The notes under the pieces are model-generated. The model was not told the origin of the DNA. It did not search any database and saw only the letters and a list, made by a program, of their open reading frames with translations. From positions 317,883-381,882 of the forward strand of contig NZ_FNZN01000001.1 in the NCBI RefSeq assembly GCF_900109345.1: DNA of 64,000 nt, in the 5' to 3' direction. The translations under genes were made by a program, and so were the position numbers. Positions 8,343 to 20,026 of the stretch are shown here, one piece after another. Position 1 is the first letter of the stretch; every line of letters starts with the position of its first letter. The stretch is from Maribacter orientalis (lineage in GTDB: Bacteria > Bacteroidota > Bacteroidia > Flavobacteriales > Flavobacteriaceae).

Positions 8343-9905
8343 ATGAAAAATCTATTTTTCTTAAACCTAATAACAATTCTCCTCTTTTCATGTCAAGAAG
8401 AAAAGAAGGCAATTGACCCCGAAGTTAAAAAACCAAATATCATATACATCTTGGCAGATGATTTAGGATATGCCGAAATAGGTGCTTTTGGACAAGAGAA
8501 AATTGAAACTCCTAATATAGATGCTCTTGCAAAAGAGGGAATGATTTTTACCCAGCATTATTCTAGTGCACCTGTATGTGCACCAGCACGGTATATGTTT
8601 TTAACAGGAAAACATTCAGGGAAGGCATTTATACGTGGCAATGATGAGTGGAACGACCGTGGTGATGTTTGGAACTATAAGGCCATGGCAAAAGACTCCA
8701 CTTTAGAAGGTCAAAGGCCAGTTCCTGAAGGAACGAAGACTATCGCTAATTATCTTAAAGATGACGGCTATAAAACGGCCCTAGTTGGTAAATGGGGCTT
8801 AGGCGCCCCGCACACGCATTCGATACCCAATGAAATGGGTTTTGATTTTTTCTACGGCTTTAATTGTCAAAGACAGGCACATACCTATTATCCGTTACAC
8901 TTATATAAAAACAGGAATAGGGTTCATTTAGCCAATGACACCATTGCACCAAGTTCACCATTCCCTAAAGGCGCGGACCCGAAGGACCCAGAAAGCTACA
9001 AAGATTATACGTTGACAGACTACGCGCCAGATTTAATGTTCAAAGAGTTGACTGGTTTTGTGGCCGAGAATAAAGACAATCCGTTTTTCTTGTATTGGGC
9101 AACTCCGATTCCGCATGTAGCATTGCAAGCACCGCAAAAATGGGTGGATTATTACATTGAAAAATTCGGTCCAGAAGAGCCTTATTTATCAGGTGAAGGC
9201 AATGGGTATTTTTCACATCAGCACCCGCATGCTGCCTATGCCGCCATGGTTTCTTATTTTGATGAGAATGTAGGTAAGTTGGTGAACCAATTAAAAGACG
9301 AAGGTATTTATGATAATACCTTAATTGTTTTTACTTCAGATAATGGCCCTAGCTACGCTGGTGGTGCCGACCCTAAATTCTTTGATAGTGCTAAACCATT
9401 TGATGGAAAATATGGCAAAGGAAAAGGTTTTGTGTATGAAGGTGGAATTCGGGTACCTACATTTTTTACATGGCCAGGTAAGATAAAGCCGGGTACTTCT
9501 AGCGACCTTGCATCGGCACATTATGATATGCTAGCCACTTTTGCAGATGTCGTTGATATTCAATTACCAGAGCAAACCGATGGTATAAGTTTTTTACCAA
9601 CTTTATTGGGTGAGGAAAAGCAGACCGAACATGAATTTATGTATTGGGAGTTTCCTGAATATGGAGGGCAAGTAGCCATTAGAATGGGCGAGTGGAAGGT
9701 TATTCGACAACACCTAAATGATGACAAAGAACCCACGTTAGAATTATATAATCTTAAAGATGATCCTACCGAGCAAGTAAATATTGCAGCCCAGCATCCT
9801 GAAATATTAGAAAAGGCAGCGGTCATCTTCAAGAATGAGCATACTACAGCAGAAACAGAACGCTTTCAAATTCCTCTTATAGAACAAGGGTTGTTACAAA
9901 GGTAA
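8343..9905 (+). CDS. Exported sulfatase (type I, formylglycine-dependent), lipoprotein
   Basis: A 520-residue arylsulfatase-family enzyme with a lipoprotein signal ending LLFSC. The calcium-binding start PNIIYILADDLG (Asp39/Asp40) and the activation motif C-A-P-A-R (Cys79 in SSAPVCAPAR), whose Cys must be oxidised to formylglycine, are intact; GKWGLG and FTSDNGP are the other metal/substrate segments. It removes sulfate esters, probably from algal polysaccharide. Downstream lie a beta-galactosidase and a formylglycine-generating enzyme, which together suggest sulfated galactan degradation and on-site activation. No SusC/SusD pair is present, so this is not a full polysaccharide utilisation locus. 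Sulfated sugar and position are unknown. Confidence 0.93.
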   Translation: MKNLFFLNLITILLFSCQEEKKAIDPEVKKPNIIYILADDLGYAEIGAFGQEKIETPNIDALAKEGMIFTQHYSSAPVCAPARYMFLTGKHSGKAFIRGNDEWNDRGDVWNYKAMAKDSTLEGQRPVPEGTKTIANYLKDDGYKTALVGKWGLGAPHTHSIPNEMGFDFFYGFNCQRQAHTYYPLHLYKNRNRVHLANDTIAPSSPFPKGADPKDPESYKDYTLTDYAPDLMFKELTGFVAENKDNPFFLYWATPIPHVALQAPQKWVDYYIEKFGPEEPYLSGEGNGYFSHQHPHAAYAAMVSYFDENVGKLVNQLKDEGIYDNTLIVFTSDNGPSYAGGADPKFFDSAKPFDGKYGKGKGFVYEGGIRVPTFFTWPGKIKPGTSSDLASAHYDMLATFADVVDIQLPEQTDGISFLPTLLGEEKQTEHEFMYWEFPEYGGQVAIRMGEWKVIRQHLNDDKEPTLELYNLKDDPTEQVNIAAQHPEILEKAAVIFKNEHTTAETERFQIPLIEQGLLQR

Positions 9906-10108
9906 ATGAACTAGAAAATTTTGTTGCTTCTTTTCGCATTCTTAAGTTTAATTGTATTTTGCACGAATGGAATAATTGGTAGTATTCGAAAATTTATATT
10001 GCTCTAATTATCAATACACATTAAAAATTCTTTAATACTTGCTATATCATCATTGAACTGGATGAAACGGTATTTTATAAGATCATTCAAAACAAAAAAT
10101 AGAATTAA

Positions 10109-13309
<3,201 letters not shown>

Positions 13310-13362
13310 TTCGTTAAAGAGAGCATCAATTTATAAAAGAGAGTACGTAGAAAAATATAAGT

Positions 13363-14496
13363 ATGAAGAATAGATTCAGCATTCTAGGATTGGGTATACT
13401 TTTGGTGACGCTGATAAATTGTAAGTCGGAAACAAAGGAAAAGAAAAATCTGGAAACACATACAGTAAAGGAGAATATAACTTCGGTAGATGAGAAGCAT
13501 ATTATTATAGTTAACCAACCCAATGGATTAAATACCCCAGAAGGCATGGTGTGGGTATCGGGCGCCACATTTAAACAAGGTGCTGTTGTTAGCGATGAGA
13601 TGGCTATGGACCATGAAAAACCTGCTTTAAGTGTTTTGGTTGATGGCTTTTTTATGGATGCTACAGAAGTGACCAACAAACAATTTGCTGAATTTGTAAA
13701 AGCTACTGGCTATATAACTATCGCGGAAAGAGGGATTGATTGGGAAGAACTTAAAAAACAAGTACCCCCAGGCACGCCAAAGCCACATGATTCTATTTTG
13801 CAACCTGGTGCATTGACCTTTAAAAAATCTAAGTCTCCGGTTGTAGATCTATATGATTTTTCTCAATGGTGGAACTGGACCATCGGAGCTAATTGGCAAC
13901 ACCCAAACGGGCCAAAAAGTACGATTAAAGGGAAAGAGAATTACCCTGTTGTTCAAATCGCTTATGAAGATGCCTTGGCATATTGTGAATGGGCAAATAG
14001 GCGTTTGCCGACAGAGGCTGAATGGGAACTGGCGTCAAGAGCGGGTTCGTATGGTACAATTTATAATTGGGGTAATGATGTTTCTGTTTTGAGTGAAATG
14101 GCAAATACCTGGGAAGGTGATTTTCCGGTTAATAATAGCAAGGATGATGGGTTTGAATTACGTGCACCTGTAAAATCATATCCTGCAAACGCTTATGGTC
14201 TTTACGATATGGCAGGTAACGTTTGGGAATGGACGAGCGATTGGTACAATGCCAATTATTATAAAGAGATGAACGGTCAAAATACTGTCTTAATCAATCC
14301 TATGGGTGCAAATAGTCCGTTTACACCTAATAATCCGCTTGCCAAAGAGAAAGTTATTAAAGGAGGTTCATTTTTATGTAGTGATTCTTATTGTGCTAGT
14401 TATCGAGTTTCTTCCCGTATGGGCTCAAGTATGGATTCTTCCTTAGAACATACAGGTTTTAGAACAGTAGCTAGCGTAGATATGTTAATTAAATAA
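13363..14496 (+). CDS. Formylglycine-generating enzyme (sulfatase activator), exported lipoprotein
   Basis: A 377-residue FGE-sulfatase-family protein. A signal peptide ends in TLINC (Cys20), predicting lipidation. Family hallmarks are present: GMVWVSGATF, MDATEVTNKQFAEF, YPVVQIAYEDALAYCEWA, RLPTEAEWELASR, DMAGNVWEWTSDW and the terminal HTGFR. Importantly the C-terminal C-x4-C pair (Cys339 and Cys344 in KGGSFLCSDSYC) is intact with the spacing of the copper-binding active-site cysteines of true FGE (human Cys336/Cys341), which most bacterial 'SUMF1-domain' proteins lack. It is therefore a good candidate for oxidising Cys79 of the sulfatase two genes upstream. Exported location is inferred from the lipobox, which is not a perfect match. 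A non-catalytic SUMF1 role is the less likely alternative. Confidence 0.87.
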   Translation: MKNRFSILGLGILLVTLINCKSETKEKKNLETHTVKENITSVDEKHIIIVNQPNGLNTPEGMVWVSGATFKQGAVVSDEMAMDHEKPALSVLVDGFFMDATEVTNKQFAEFVKATGYITIAERGIDWEELKKQVPPGTPKPHDSILQPGALTFKKSKSPVVDLYDFSQWWNWTIGANWQHPNGPKSTIKGKENYPVVQIAYEDALAYCEWANRRLPTEAEWELASRAGSYGTIYNWGNDVSVLSEMANTWEGDFPVNNSKDDGFELRAPVKSYPANAYGLYDMAGNVWEWTSDWYNANYYKEMNGQNTVLINPMGANSPFTPNNPLAKEKVIKGGSFLCSDSYCASYRVSSRMGSSMDSSLEHTGFRTVASVDMLIK

Positions 14497-14510
14497 ATGG
14501 GTAAGGGAAT

Positions 14511-15206
14511 TTACTCCACACAATTTAGAAGTCGGTCTAGCTCAATGCCTTTAGAACGGCTAATAGGTATTTTTTTGTCCTTTATTTCAATGAATTCATG
14601 ATTGTATCGTTCAACCATGCTTAAGTTAACGATATACGATTTGTGTATTCTTAAAAATTTATCATCGCCAAGCTTTTTATGAAAAGTGGTTAATGTAGAT
14701 AGAATTACGTAATTACGTTCTGGGGTAATAACTTTTACATAATCACCGAGCGCTTCTACCCATTGAATATTATGAATGTTAAGTTCAATCTGTTTCAAAT
14801 TATGCTTAATGACCAATTTGTTTTCGGTTTTGCTTTTGGCAGTTGTTTTAATTTTGCTAATAGCTTTGTTAACTGCTAATTCAAATCTTCTTTTACTGTA
14901 AGGTTTTAATAGAAAATCAATTGCATTATAATCGAATGCTTCTAATGCATACTTAGGGTTTTGACTGGTAATAATTACCTGTGGAATTGTTTTTAATCCT
15001 GCTAAAAACTCAAATCCGTTCATAACGGGCATTTCAATGTCTAAAAATAACAAATCGATATGAGATGAATTAATTTTTTCTAAGGCCTCGGTACTACTGG
15101 TAAATGAATATGAAAGTTCTAAGTTTGAAGTTTTATCTATGACCTGTTCCAATAAAGCACGTTGTACTTTTGAATCTTCAACTATGGCACATTTTAACTT
15201 TTTCAT
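14511..15206 (-). CDS. LytTR-family response regulator
   Basis: A 231-residue two-component regulator: receiver domain (about residues 3-118) with phospho-acceptor Asp56 in LLFLDIEMPVMNG and the conserved Lys in LLKPYS, then a LytTR DNA-binding domain (about 130-230; VEALGDYVKV, RIHKSYIVN). It is an orphan: no 7TM/His-kinase gene of the LytS/YehU kind is adjacent. It ends 14 bp from the convergent FGE gene with no obvious terminator between, so transcripts may overlap. Function unknown; a link to the carbohydrate cluster is only positional. Confidence 0.93.
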   Translation of the reverse strand: MKKLKCAIVEDSKVQRALLEQVIDKTSNLELSYSFTSSTEALEKINSSHIDLLFLDIEMPVMNGFEFLAGLKTIPQVIITSQNPKYALEAFDYNAIDFLLKPYSKRRFELAVNKAISKIKTTAKSKTENKLVIKHNLKQIELNIHNIQWVEALGDYVKVITPERNYVILSTLTTFHKKLGDDKFLRIHKSYIVNLSMVERYNHEFIEIKDKKIPISRSKGIELDRLLNCVE

Positions 15207-15393
15207 ATGTCAATACTTCATGGGTTGCAGAATACGTACGTGTGGTATATAGCGAAAGTTCATTTATTTACATATTTTATGATATTATTATAATTATGAT
15301 GATCTAATTAAAATTAAAGATAGGCTATGTGATTATCTAATGATTCGATTAAAACTTTTGATAACTTAATTATAAGTTTTTTACTCAAAAACC

Positions 15394-15401
15394 TACTTTT
15401 G
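15394..15401 (+). promoter_or_regulatory. Candidate -7 element for trxB
   Basis: TACTTTTG matches TAnnTTTG exactly, 33 bp upstream of the chosen trxB ATG. No good TTG is found at the expected distance. It also overlaps an upstream TTG that would extend the reading frame, which argues for the downstream ATG. Confidence 0.45.
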
Positions 15402-15434
15402 TATTTGAGAATTAAAATAGAACCACTTGATATT

Positions 15435-16418
15435 ATGTCTGATAAAATAGAACGCGTTAAAACATTAATTATAGGATCTGGCCCAGCAGGCTATACTGCT
15501 GCTATTTATGCTGCACGTGCAGATTTGAAACCTGTTATGTATACCGGTATGGAACCAGGCGGACAATTAACAACTACCACTGAAGTAGATAATTTTCCTG
15601 GGTATCCAGATGGTATCGACGGGCCTACCATGATGGTACAGTTGCAACAGCAAGCTGAGCGTTTTGGTACTGAAGTTAGAATAGGTATGATTACCTCGGT
15701 TGAATTTTCAACAGTAAAAGGAGGAATTCATAAGGTAGTTGCCGATGGCGAAAAACAAATAGAGGCTGAGACCGTTATTATTTCTACCGGTGCTACAGCT
15801 AAATATTTAAATATCCCTAGTGAGCAACGTTTACGTGGAGGTGGTGTTTCTGCTTGTGCAGTTTGTGATGGTTTTTTCTATAGAGGTCAAGATGTTGCCA
15901 TAGTTGGGGCAGGAGATACAGCTGCAGAAGAAGCATCTTACCTAGCAAATATTTGTAAAAAAGTAACCATGTTGGTGCGAAAAGGCGAAATGAGAGCGTC
16001 AAAAGCAATGCAACATAGAGTTAATAGCCTAAAGAATGTTGAGATTCGTTACAATACAGAAGTTGACGAAGTTCTTGGTGAGCAGGTTGTAGAAGGTTTA
16101 CGAGTAGTGAACAATCAAACAGGTGAAAAAGAAGATATTGCTATTACTGGTTTATTTATTGCCATTGGTCACAAACCAAACACTGATATTTTTAAAGGTC
16201 AGTTAGATATGGATGAAACAGGATATCTAATTACTAAAGGTAAGTCTACCAAAACCAATTTACCAGGTGTATTTGCTAGCGGTGACGCACAAGATAAAGA
16301 ATACAGACAAGCGATAACTGCAGCTGGTACAGGCTGTATGGCTGCTTTAGATGCTGAACGATATTTAGCTACGATAGGTTCTGTAGAGGAGCCGATTGCC
16401 GGTCAGTATAATCTATAG
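15435..16418 (+). CDS. trxB: Thioredoxin-disulfide reductase (NADPH, FAD)
   Basis: A 327-residue low-Mr thioredoxin reductase that reduces thioredoxin with NADPH. FAD motif LIIGSGPAGYTAAIYAARA at the N terminus, redox pair Cys141-Ala-Val-Cys144 (ACAVCDG), NADPH motif VGAGDTAAEEA just after it, and the FAD-binding GVFASGDAQD near the C terminus. The ATG at 15435 is preferred over an upstream TTG because that TTG sits inside a promoter-like element and the extension is not family-conserved. Monocistronic with a strong terminator immediately downstream. Confidence 0.96.
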   Translation: MSDKIERVKTLIIGSGPAGYTAAIYAARADLKPVMYTGMEPGGQLTTTTEVDNFPGYPDGIDGPTMMVQLQQQAERFGTEVRIGMITSVEFSTVKGGIHKVVADGEKQIEAETVIISTGATAKYLNIPSEQRLRGGGVSACAVCDGFFYRGQDVAIVGAGDTAAEEASYLANICKKVTMLVRKGEMRASKAMQHRVNSLKNVEIRYNTEVDEVLGEQVVEGLRVVNNQTGEKEDIAITGLFIAIGHKPNTDIFKGQLDMDETGYLITKGKSTKTNLPGVFASGDAQDKEYRQAITAAGTGCMAALDAERYLATIGSVEEPIAGQYNL

Positions 16419-16436
16419 GCTTAAAATAATTATAAA

Positions 16437-16469
16437 AAAAAACGCCGTTTCATAGAAACGGCGTTTTTT
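16437..16469. terminator. Bidirectional terminator between trxB and a convergent gene
   Basis: Arms AACGCCGTTTC (16441-16451) and GAAACGGCGTT (16455-16465) with a 3-base loop, A-run on the left and T-run on the right, so it can serve both trxB and the convergent gene. Confidence 0.92.
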
Positions 16470-16488
16470 AATTACAATTGAATTTAAG

Positions 16489-16935
16489 CTAATCAATTCT
16501 TTTGTAGTTTTCTGAGAACGTTCTATTGCCGTCTTCATCTAAGCTTATTTGACTGAATTTATCATCACCAAGTTGAAGTTCGAAAGTGAAAATGCGCATG
16601 GTGTCCATGGCCATTATCATTTCATTATCGCCATATTCTAATGTTTCAATAAGCCTATCATCGGTAATACTATAGGTGCCGTATCCAAACCTACCTATTT
16701 TATCTACAGGTACATAACGACTCCACATGATTTTTCCATTATAAAACATTTTCACTTGTCGATAACCGTCAGTAGTCGGCACGGTATCTATAATTTGTTG
16801 TCCATCATAATTATAGAAACTTTCTAATTCCCATGTGCCTTGAATGGTATGCATATAATTCTTGTTGATTGAATTAGTCGAGGCAGCTGAAACCAAGACA
16901 AGCATCAATAAAACCAATCCTATAATTTTTTTCAT
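16489..16935 (-). CDS. Small exported protein, lipocalin-like
   Basis: A 148-residue protein with a cleavable signal peptide (KKIIGLVLLMLVLVSAAS). The mature part starts with a GTWELESFYN strand, followed by alternating strands (VKMFYNGKIMWSRYV, GYGTYSITDDRLIETLEYG, MRIFTFELQLGDDKFSQI). 'G-x-W-x-L' followed by short strands is the usual look of bacterial lipocalin-like domains, but no ligand or role can be assigned. Convergent with trxB; upstream is an AT-rich 118-bp gap before the aminotransferase end. Confidence 0.6.
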   Translation of the reverse strand: MKKIIGLVLLMLVLVSAASTNSINKNYMHTIQGTWELESFYNYDGQQIIDTVPTTDGYRQVKMFYNGKIMWSRYVPVDKIGRFGYGTYSITDDRLIETLEYGDNEMIMAMDTMRIFTFELQLGDDKFSQISLDEDGNRTFSENYKRID

Positions 16936-17053
16936 GGTGGTATTTTTTTAGTTAATAATACAATTGATTATCTACTAAAAAGATACGAAATAAATTTATA
17001 ATATGTTAAAATTTTAATTAAAATATTATGAATTTAATAATAATATGAAATGA

Positions 17054-18100
17054 TTATTGATTATTAAAGTTTGATGCTTTGTTAAGTATTTTACATAGTT
17101 TGAGAATATCTGCTTTTTGATGGGAAGAACTCAGAACAATACGACTCATTAAATCATCATCTTCGGTAGGGTAGCGAAAATTGGTGACCAGAATACCGTT
17201 TTCGGCTAGTATTTTTGCTATTTGTTCATTTTTAAAGCTAAATGTAGGGTGGCCTTTAGAAGTTGAAAAGAATAAAGGGTTAGCTAAATTTTTCAAGAAT
17301 AAGGCTGTATTGCGATGTAATAGGTCTCTTTTAAATGAAAAAGTAGGTTGTGCATCTACTAACGTAGCTAAAGCAGCTGGGGTAGCTGGACTTGAACCAC
17401 CATAAAACTGGGTATCTTTTAGATTTTCAATTCTTTGATGATTGCCGAAAATTGCGCCTGCCTGTATACCAAAACCTTTTCCTAAAGAGCAAGTGACTAA
17501 GAGTTCTTTTGGTTTTAATGATTGTAAGTGAGAGAAACTACCTCCACCATCTTTACCAGTGATTCCAATGCCATGAGAATCGTCTATAACGAGAATTATA
17601 TTTTCTAGCGGTAATTTCTGTAGTGGTATGTAATCGGGGTAATTATTGCCATTAAAATCAATACTATCTAAAAATAGGACTTGCTTTTCCTTCAGGTTAT
17701 TTAAAATATCAGTTTCAAGTTGCTGCCAGCTTTGATACACTTCTTGTTGTCCTCTAAATAACGCAGAGTGAGTATTAGGTGCATAATATAATTTATAGTC
17801 TTCATTATTGAAATAATCACAGACCAGTTGCCCTGCCAAATACCCTGATGACATGGTAATACAACTTTCACTGCCTACCATATTTGATAAGTATGATTCA
17901 GCTTTATCAAAAATTGAAATACGAATATTGGATTTTCGTGATGCACTATATGAAGTGCCATACTTTTTTATGTTCTTAATGAAAAGTTCTTGGAATTCAT
18001 GATCTGTTTGCAGACCTAAGTATGAGGTACCACCAAAATATAGAAAGTCTTTACCATCTTTAGTAATCGCTCTACCAGGAAATTCATCAATAGTAATCAT
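17054..18100 (-). CDS. PLP-dependent aminotransferase of the alpha-oxoamine synthase/BioF-like group
   Basis: A 348-residue fold-type I PLP enzyme. PLP-binding features: DDSHGIG (Asp173-Asp174-Ser-His176) and the Schiff-base Lys208 in SLGKGFGIQAG; an N-terminal FGGTSYLGL matches the start of 8-amino-7-oxononanoate synthase and 2-amino-3-ketobutyrate ligase. It is about 40 residues shorter than BioF and other biotin genes are absent, so biotin synthesis is not implied. Its start codon overlaps the stop of the upstream dipeptide epimerase by one base (TAATG), so the two are translationally coupled and probably act in one pathway, such as metabolism of peptidoglycan-derived peptides or an unusual amino acid. 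Substrate unknown. Confidence 0.82.
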   Translation of the reverse strand: MITIDEFPGRAITKDGKDFLYFGGTSYLGLQTDHEFQELFIKNIKKYGTSYSASRKSNIRISIFDKAESYLSNMVGSESCITMSSGYLAGQLVCDYFNNEDYKLYYAPNTHSALFRGQQEVYQSWQQLETDILNNLKEKQVLFLDSIDFNGNNYPDYIPLQKLPLENIILVIDDSHGIGITGKDGGGSFSHLQSLKPKELLVTCSLGKGFGIQAGAIFGNHQRIENLKDTQFYGGSSPATPAALATLVDAQPTFSFKRDLLHRNTALFLKNLANPLFFSTSKGHPTFSFKNEQIAKILAENGILVTNFRYPTEDDDLMSRIVLSSSHQKADILKLCKILNKASNFNNQ

Positions 18101-19110
18101 TATAATAATTGTACACCAGTACCGGCTAGTTTAGGAAAAATAACTTTTCCGCTAGGTTCAATACGAACTCCTGTTGCAATATCAGTTTTTAAAAGCAGCG
18201 CTCCATCCATATCCACATAATCCAATTGTGGAAGTAATTGTGCAATGGCAGAAATGCCAACAGTAGATTCAGTCATACAACCTACCATAACCTTAAGGCC
18301 TAAATCCTTTCCTTTTTTAATCATTCGAAGGGCAGGAGTGAGTCCGCCACATTTAGTCAGTTTAATATTAATACCACTAAAATGCAGTGCGCATTTTTCA
18401 ACATCACTTTCTACAATGCAACTTTCATCGGCCATTACCGGTAGAACACTATGGTGCATAACTTCTTCCATACCCGACCAATCATTAGCTTTTAATGGTT
18501 GCTCTAAAAACTCAACACCAAGTTCTTTCAAAAGAGGCGCATTAAAAATAGTTTCTTGAGCGGTCCATGCACAATTGGCATCTATTCTAAAAATGGCATC
18601 GGTATGATTTCTAAGTTCTCGTACAATAGCCACATCATCGGCCGTACCTAACTTAATTTTGTAAATGGGCCAAGGCATTTCTTGCATTTTGGCCAACATA
18701 ACGTCAACAGAGGCTATACCTATGGTATAGTTAGTAATAGGATAATTTTCAATGCTTGTACCCCAAATTTCATATAATGGTTTGTCTAATAGCTTTCCGT
18801 AAAGGTCGTGGGCAGCTAAATCTAAAGCACAAATGGCAAAGTTCGATAAGCCTTTGTTTACCAAAAAGGAATGAAAAATTTCTGGTGTAGAAAATTCAAA
18901 CTTTTCAATCTCTTGTGAGATAGCCCCAATTTCATCCATCATACTTTCGATGGTGATTTTGTAATATGGATTAGAGGTTGCTTCACCGAACCCAGTTTGG
19001 CCATTTAGTGTTAACGAAGCTATCATAGTATCTTGAAAATCATGTGATTCTCTTGAGATGCTAAAAGTGTGCTTCAATGGTAATATGAATTTCTTTAAAT
19101 GTACTAGCAT
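18100..19110 (-). CDS. Dipeptide epimerase (L-Ala-D/L-Glu epimerase type, enolase superfamily)
   Basis: A 336-residue muconate-lactonising subgroup enolase-superfamily enzyme. Catalytic and metal residues can be seen in order: KIKLG (KxK general base), RIDANCAW (metal Asp), LEQPL (metal Glu), MADESC (metal Asp) and INIKLTKCGG (opposite-face Lys); the C-terminal DMDGALLLKTD is characteristic of dipeptide epimerases. The family epimerises L-Ala-D-Glu from murein to L-Ala-L-Glu. A second ATG 15 bases upstream (19125) is also possible; 19110 is preferred because homologues generally begin just before the KKFxLPLKHTFSISR stretch. Coupled to the following aminotransferase by a 1-base overlap. Confidence 0.88.
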   Translation of the reverse strand: MLVHLKKFILPLKHTFSISRESHDFQDTMIASLTLNGQTGFGEATSNPYYKITIESMMDEIGAISQEIEKFEFSTPEIFHSFLVNKGLSNFAICALDLAAHDLYGKLLDKPLYEIWGTSIENYPITNYTIGIASVDVMLAKMQEMPWPIYKIKLGTADDVAIVRELRNHTDAIFRIDANCAWTAQETIFNAPLLKELGVEFLEQPLKANDWSGMEEVMHHSVLPVMADESCIVESDVEKCALHFSGINIKLTKCGGLTPALRMIKKGKDLGLKVMVGCMTESTVGISAIAQLLPQLDYVDMDGALLLKTDIATGVRIEPSGKVIFPKLAGTGVQLL

Positions 19111-19147
19111 GGTACTAATATACATATTAGGGTTTGACTAAAAAATG

Positions 19148-19175
19148 AAAACCCACTGATAATTCAGTGGGTTTT
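19148..19175 (-). terminator. Terminator downstream of the GIN-domain gene
   Basis: AAAACCCACTGA (19148-19159), 4-base loop, TCAGTGGGTTTT (19164-19175). Read on the minus strand the right arm is followed by a T-rich run, matching termination of the PadR-PspC-GIN operon. Confidence 0.85.
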
Positions 19176-19198
19176 AAAGTTAAGTTGATTGATGAATA

Positions 19199-19930
19199 TT
19201 AATACTTATGTACGCTACCAGAAACCGATTTGTTCTTCTGAACCGATGGGTTGCCTTTGTACGATATATTGCCACCACTAGATGCTTCAGCGGTAAGGTT
19301 ATCGGTAACATCGATGCTAATATTTGCACCACTACTGGCATCTGCATTACAAACTAATGTCTGTAATTCATTTGCTTTAATATTGGCACCGCTACTACCA
19401 TCTACAAAAACCTCTTTAGCCGTACCTTCAAGTGAAATGTTTGCGCCGCTACTTGCATCGATTTCCATATTCGTTACTTTAACATTAGCATCTATAATGG
19501 CACCGCTACTTGCATCAACTTGTAATTTATCAGCCTGTATCATGTTTTCTGTAGTTAGATGAGAACCACTAGAAGCGATTAGACCAGAAACTTTAGGCAA
19601 GGTCACGTACACTTTTTTTGTAGCTCTACCTATGTTCTCTATAGCGTGAATTTTTAATTTACCGTTTCTAATATCGGTACCGATTAAATCCATGATATTT
19701 TCGTCTGCTTCAACTGATATGTCAAAATCAGAACCTTGGGTTACAAAAACATCGATACCTTCAGATGCTGATACTTCTGTAAACTCTTCAGTAATTTCTC
19801 GAGTTTCTTCAACGACTACGCCGTTTCCTTTTTCACCGGAGCCAAAATCTCCGAAGTTAATGTCAAAGCCACAAGAGTTAAGCAAAAGGGCCAGAACAAG
19901 TGCGATTGTAATTCTTACTAGTGTTGTCAT
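19199..19930 (-). CDS. Head GIN domain lipoprotein (DUF2807)
   Basis: A 243-residue exported protein; the signal peptide ends in LLLNSC (Cys20), so it is probably lipidated. The mature part is a DUF2807 'putative auto-transporter adhesin, head GIN' domain: VSASEGIDVFVTQGSDFDISVEAD followed by a beta-helix-like series of near-identical turns (SSGSHLT, DASSGAIID, DASSGANIS, DGSSGANIK, DASSGANIS, EASSGGNIS) spaced about 19-22 residues. Encoded last in a row with PspC and PadR genes, a conserved Bacteroidota arrangement thought to concern envelope stress, though the molecular role is not known. Confidence 0.88.
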   Translation of the reverse strand: MTTLVRITIALVLALLLNSCGFDINFGDFGSGEKGNGVVVEETREITEEFTEVSASEGIDVFVTQGSDFDISVEADENIMDLIGTDIRNGKLKIHAIENIGRATKKVYVTLPKVSGLIASSGSHLTTENMIQADKLQVDASSGAIIDANVKVTNMEIDASSGANISLEGTAKEVFVDGSSGANIKANELQTLVCNADASSGANISIDVTDNLTAEASSGGNISYKGNPSVQKNKSVSGSVHKY

Positions 19931-20026
19931 GATTGATTGTTTTTAGATTGATGTAAAAATGATTGTTTTATAATTTTTCTACGATTAATAATTACTCAAC
20001 TGTAGATATTGGTATATGAACTGTAA

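Noticed and set aside
17054-18100. Biotin synthesis role for the BioF-like gene
   Set aside because: The protein is short and no bioA, bioB or bioD genes are near; context favours peptide-related metabolism.
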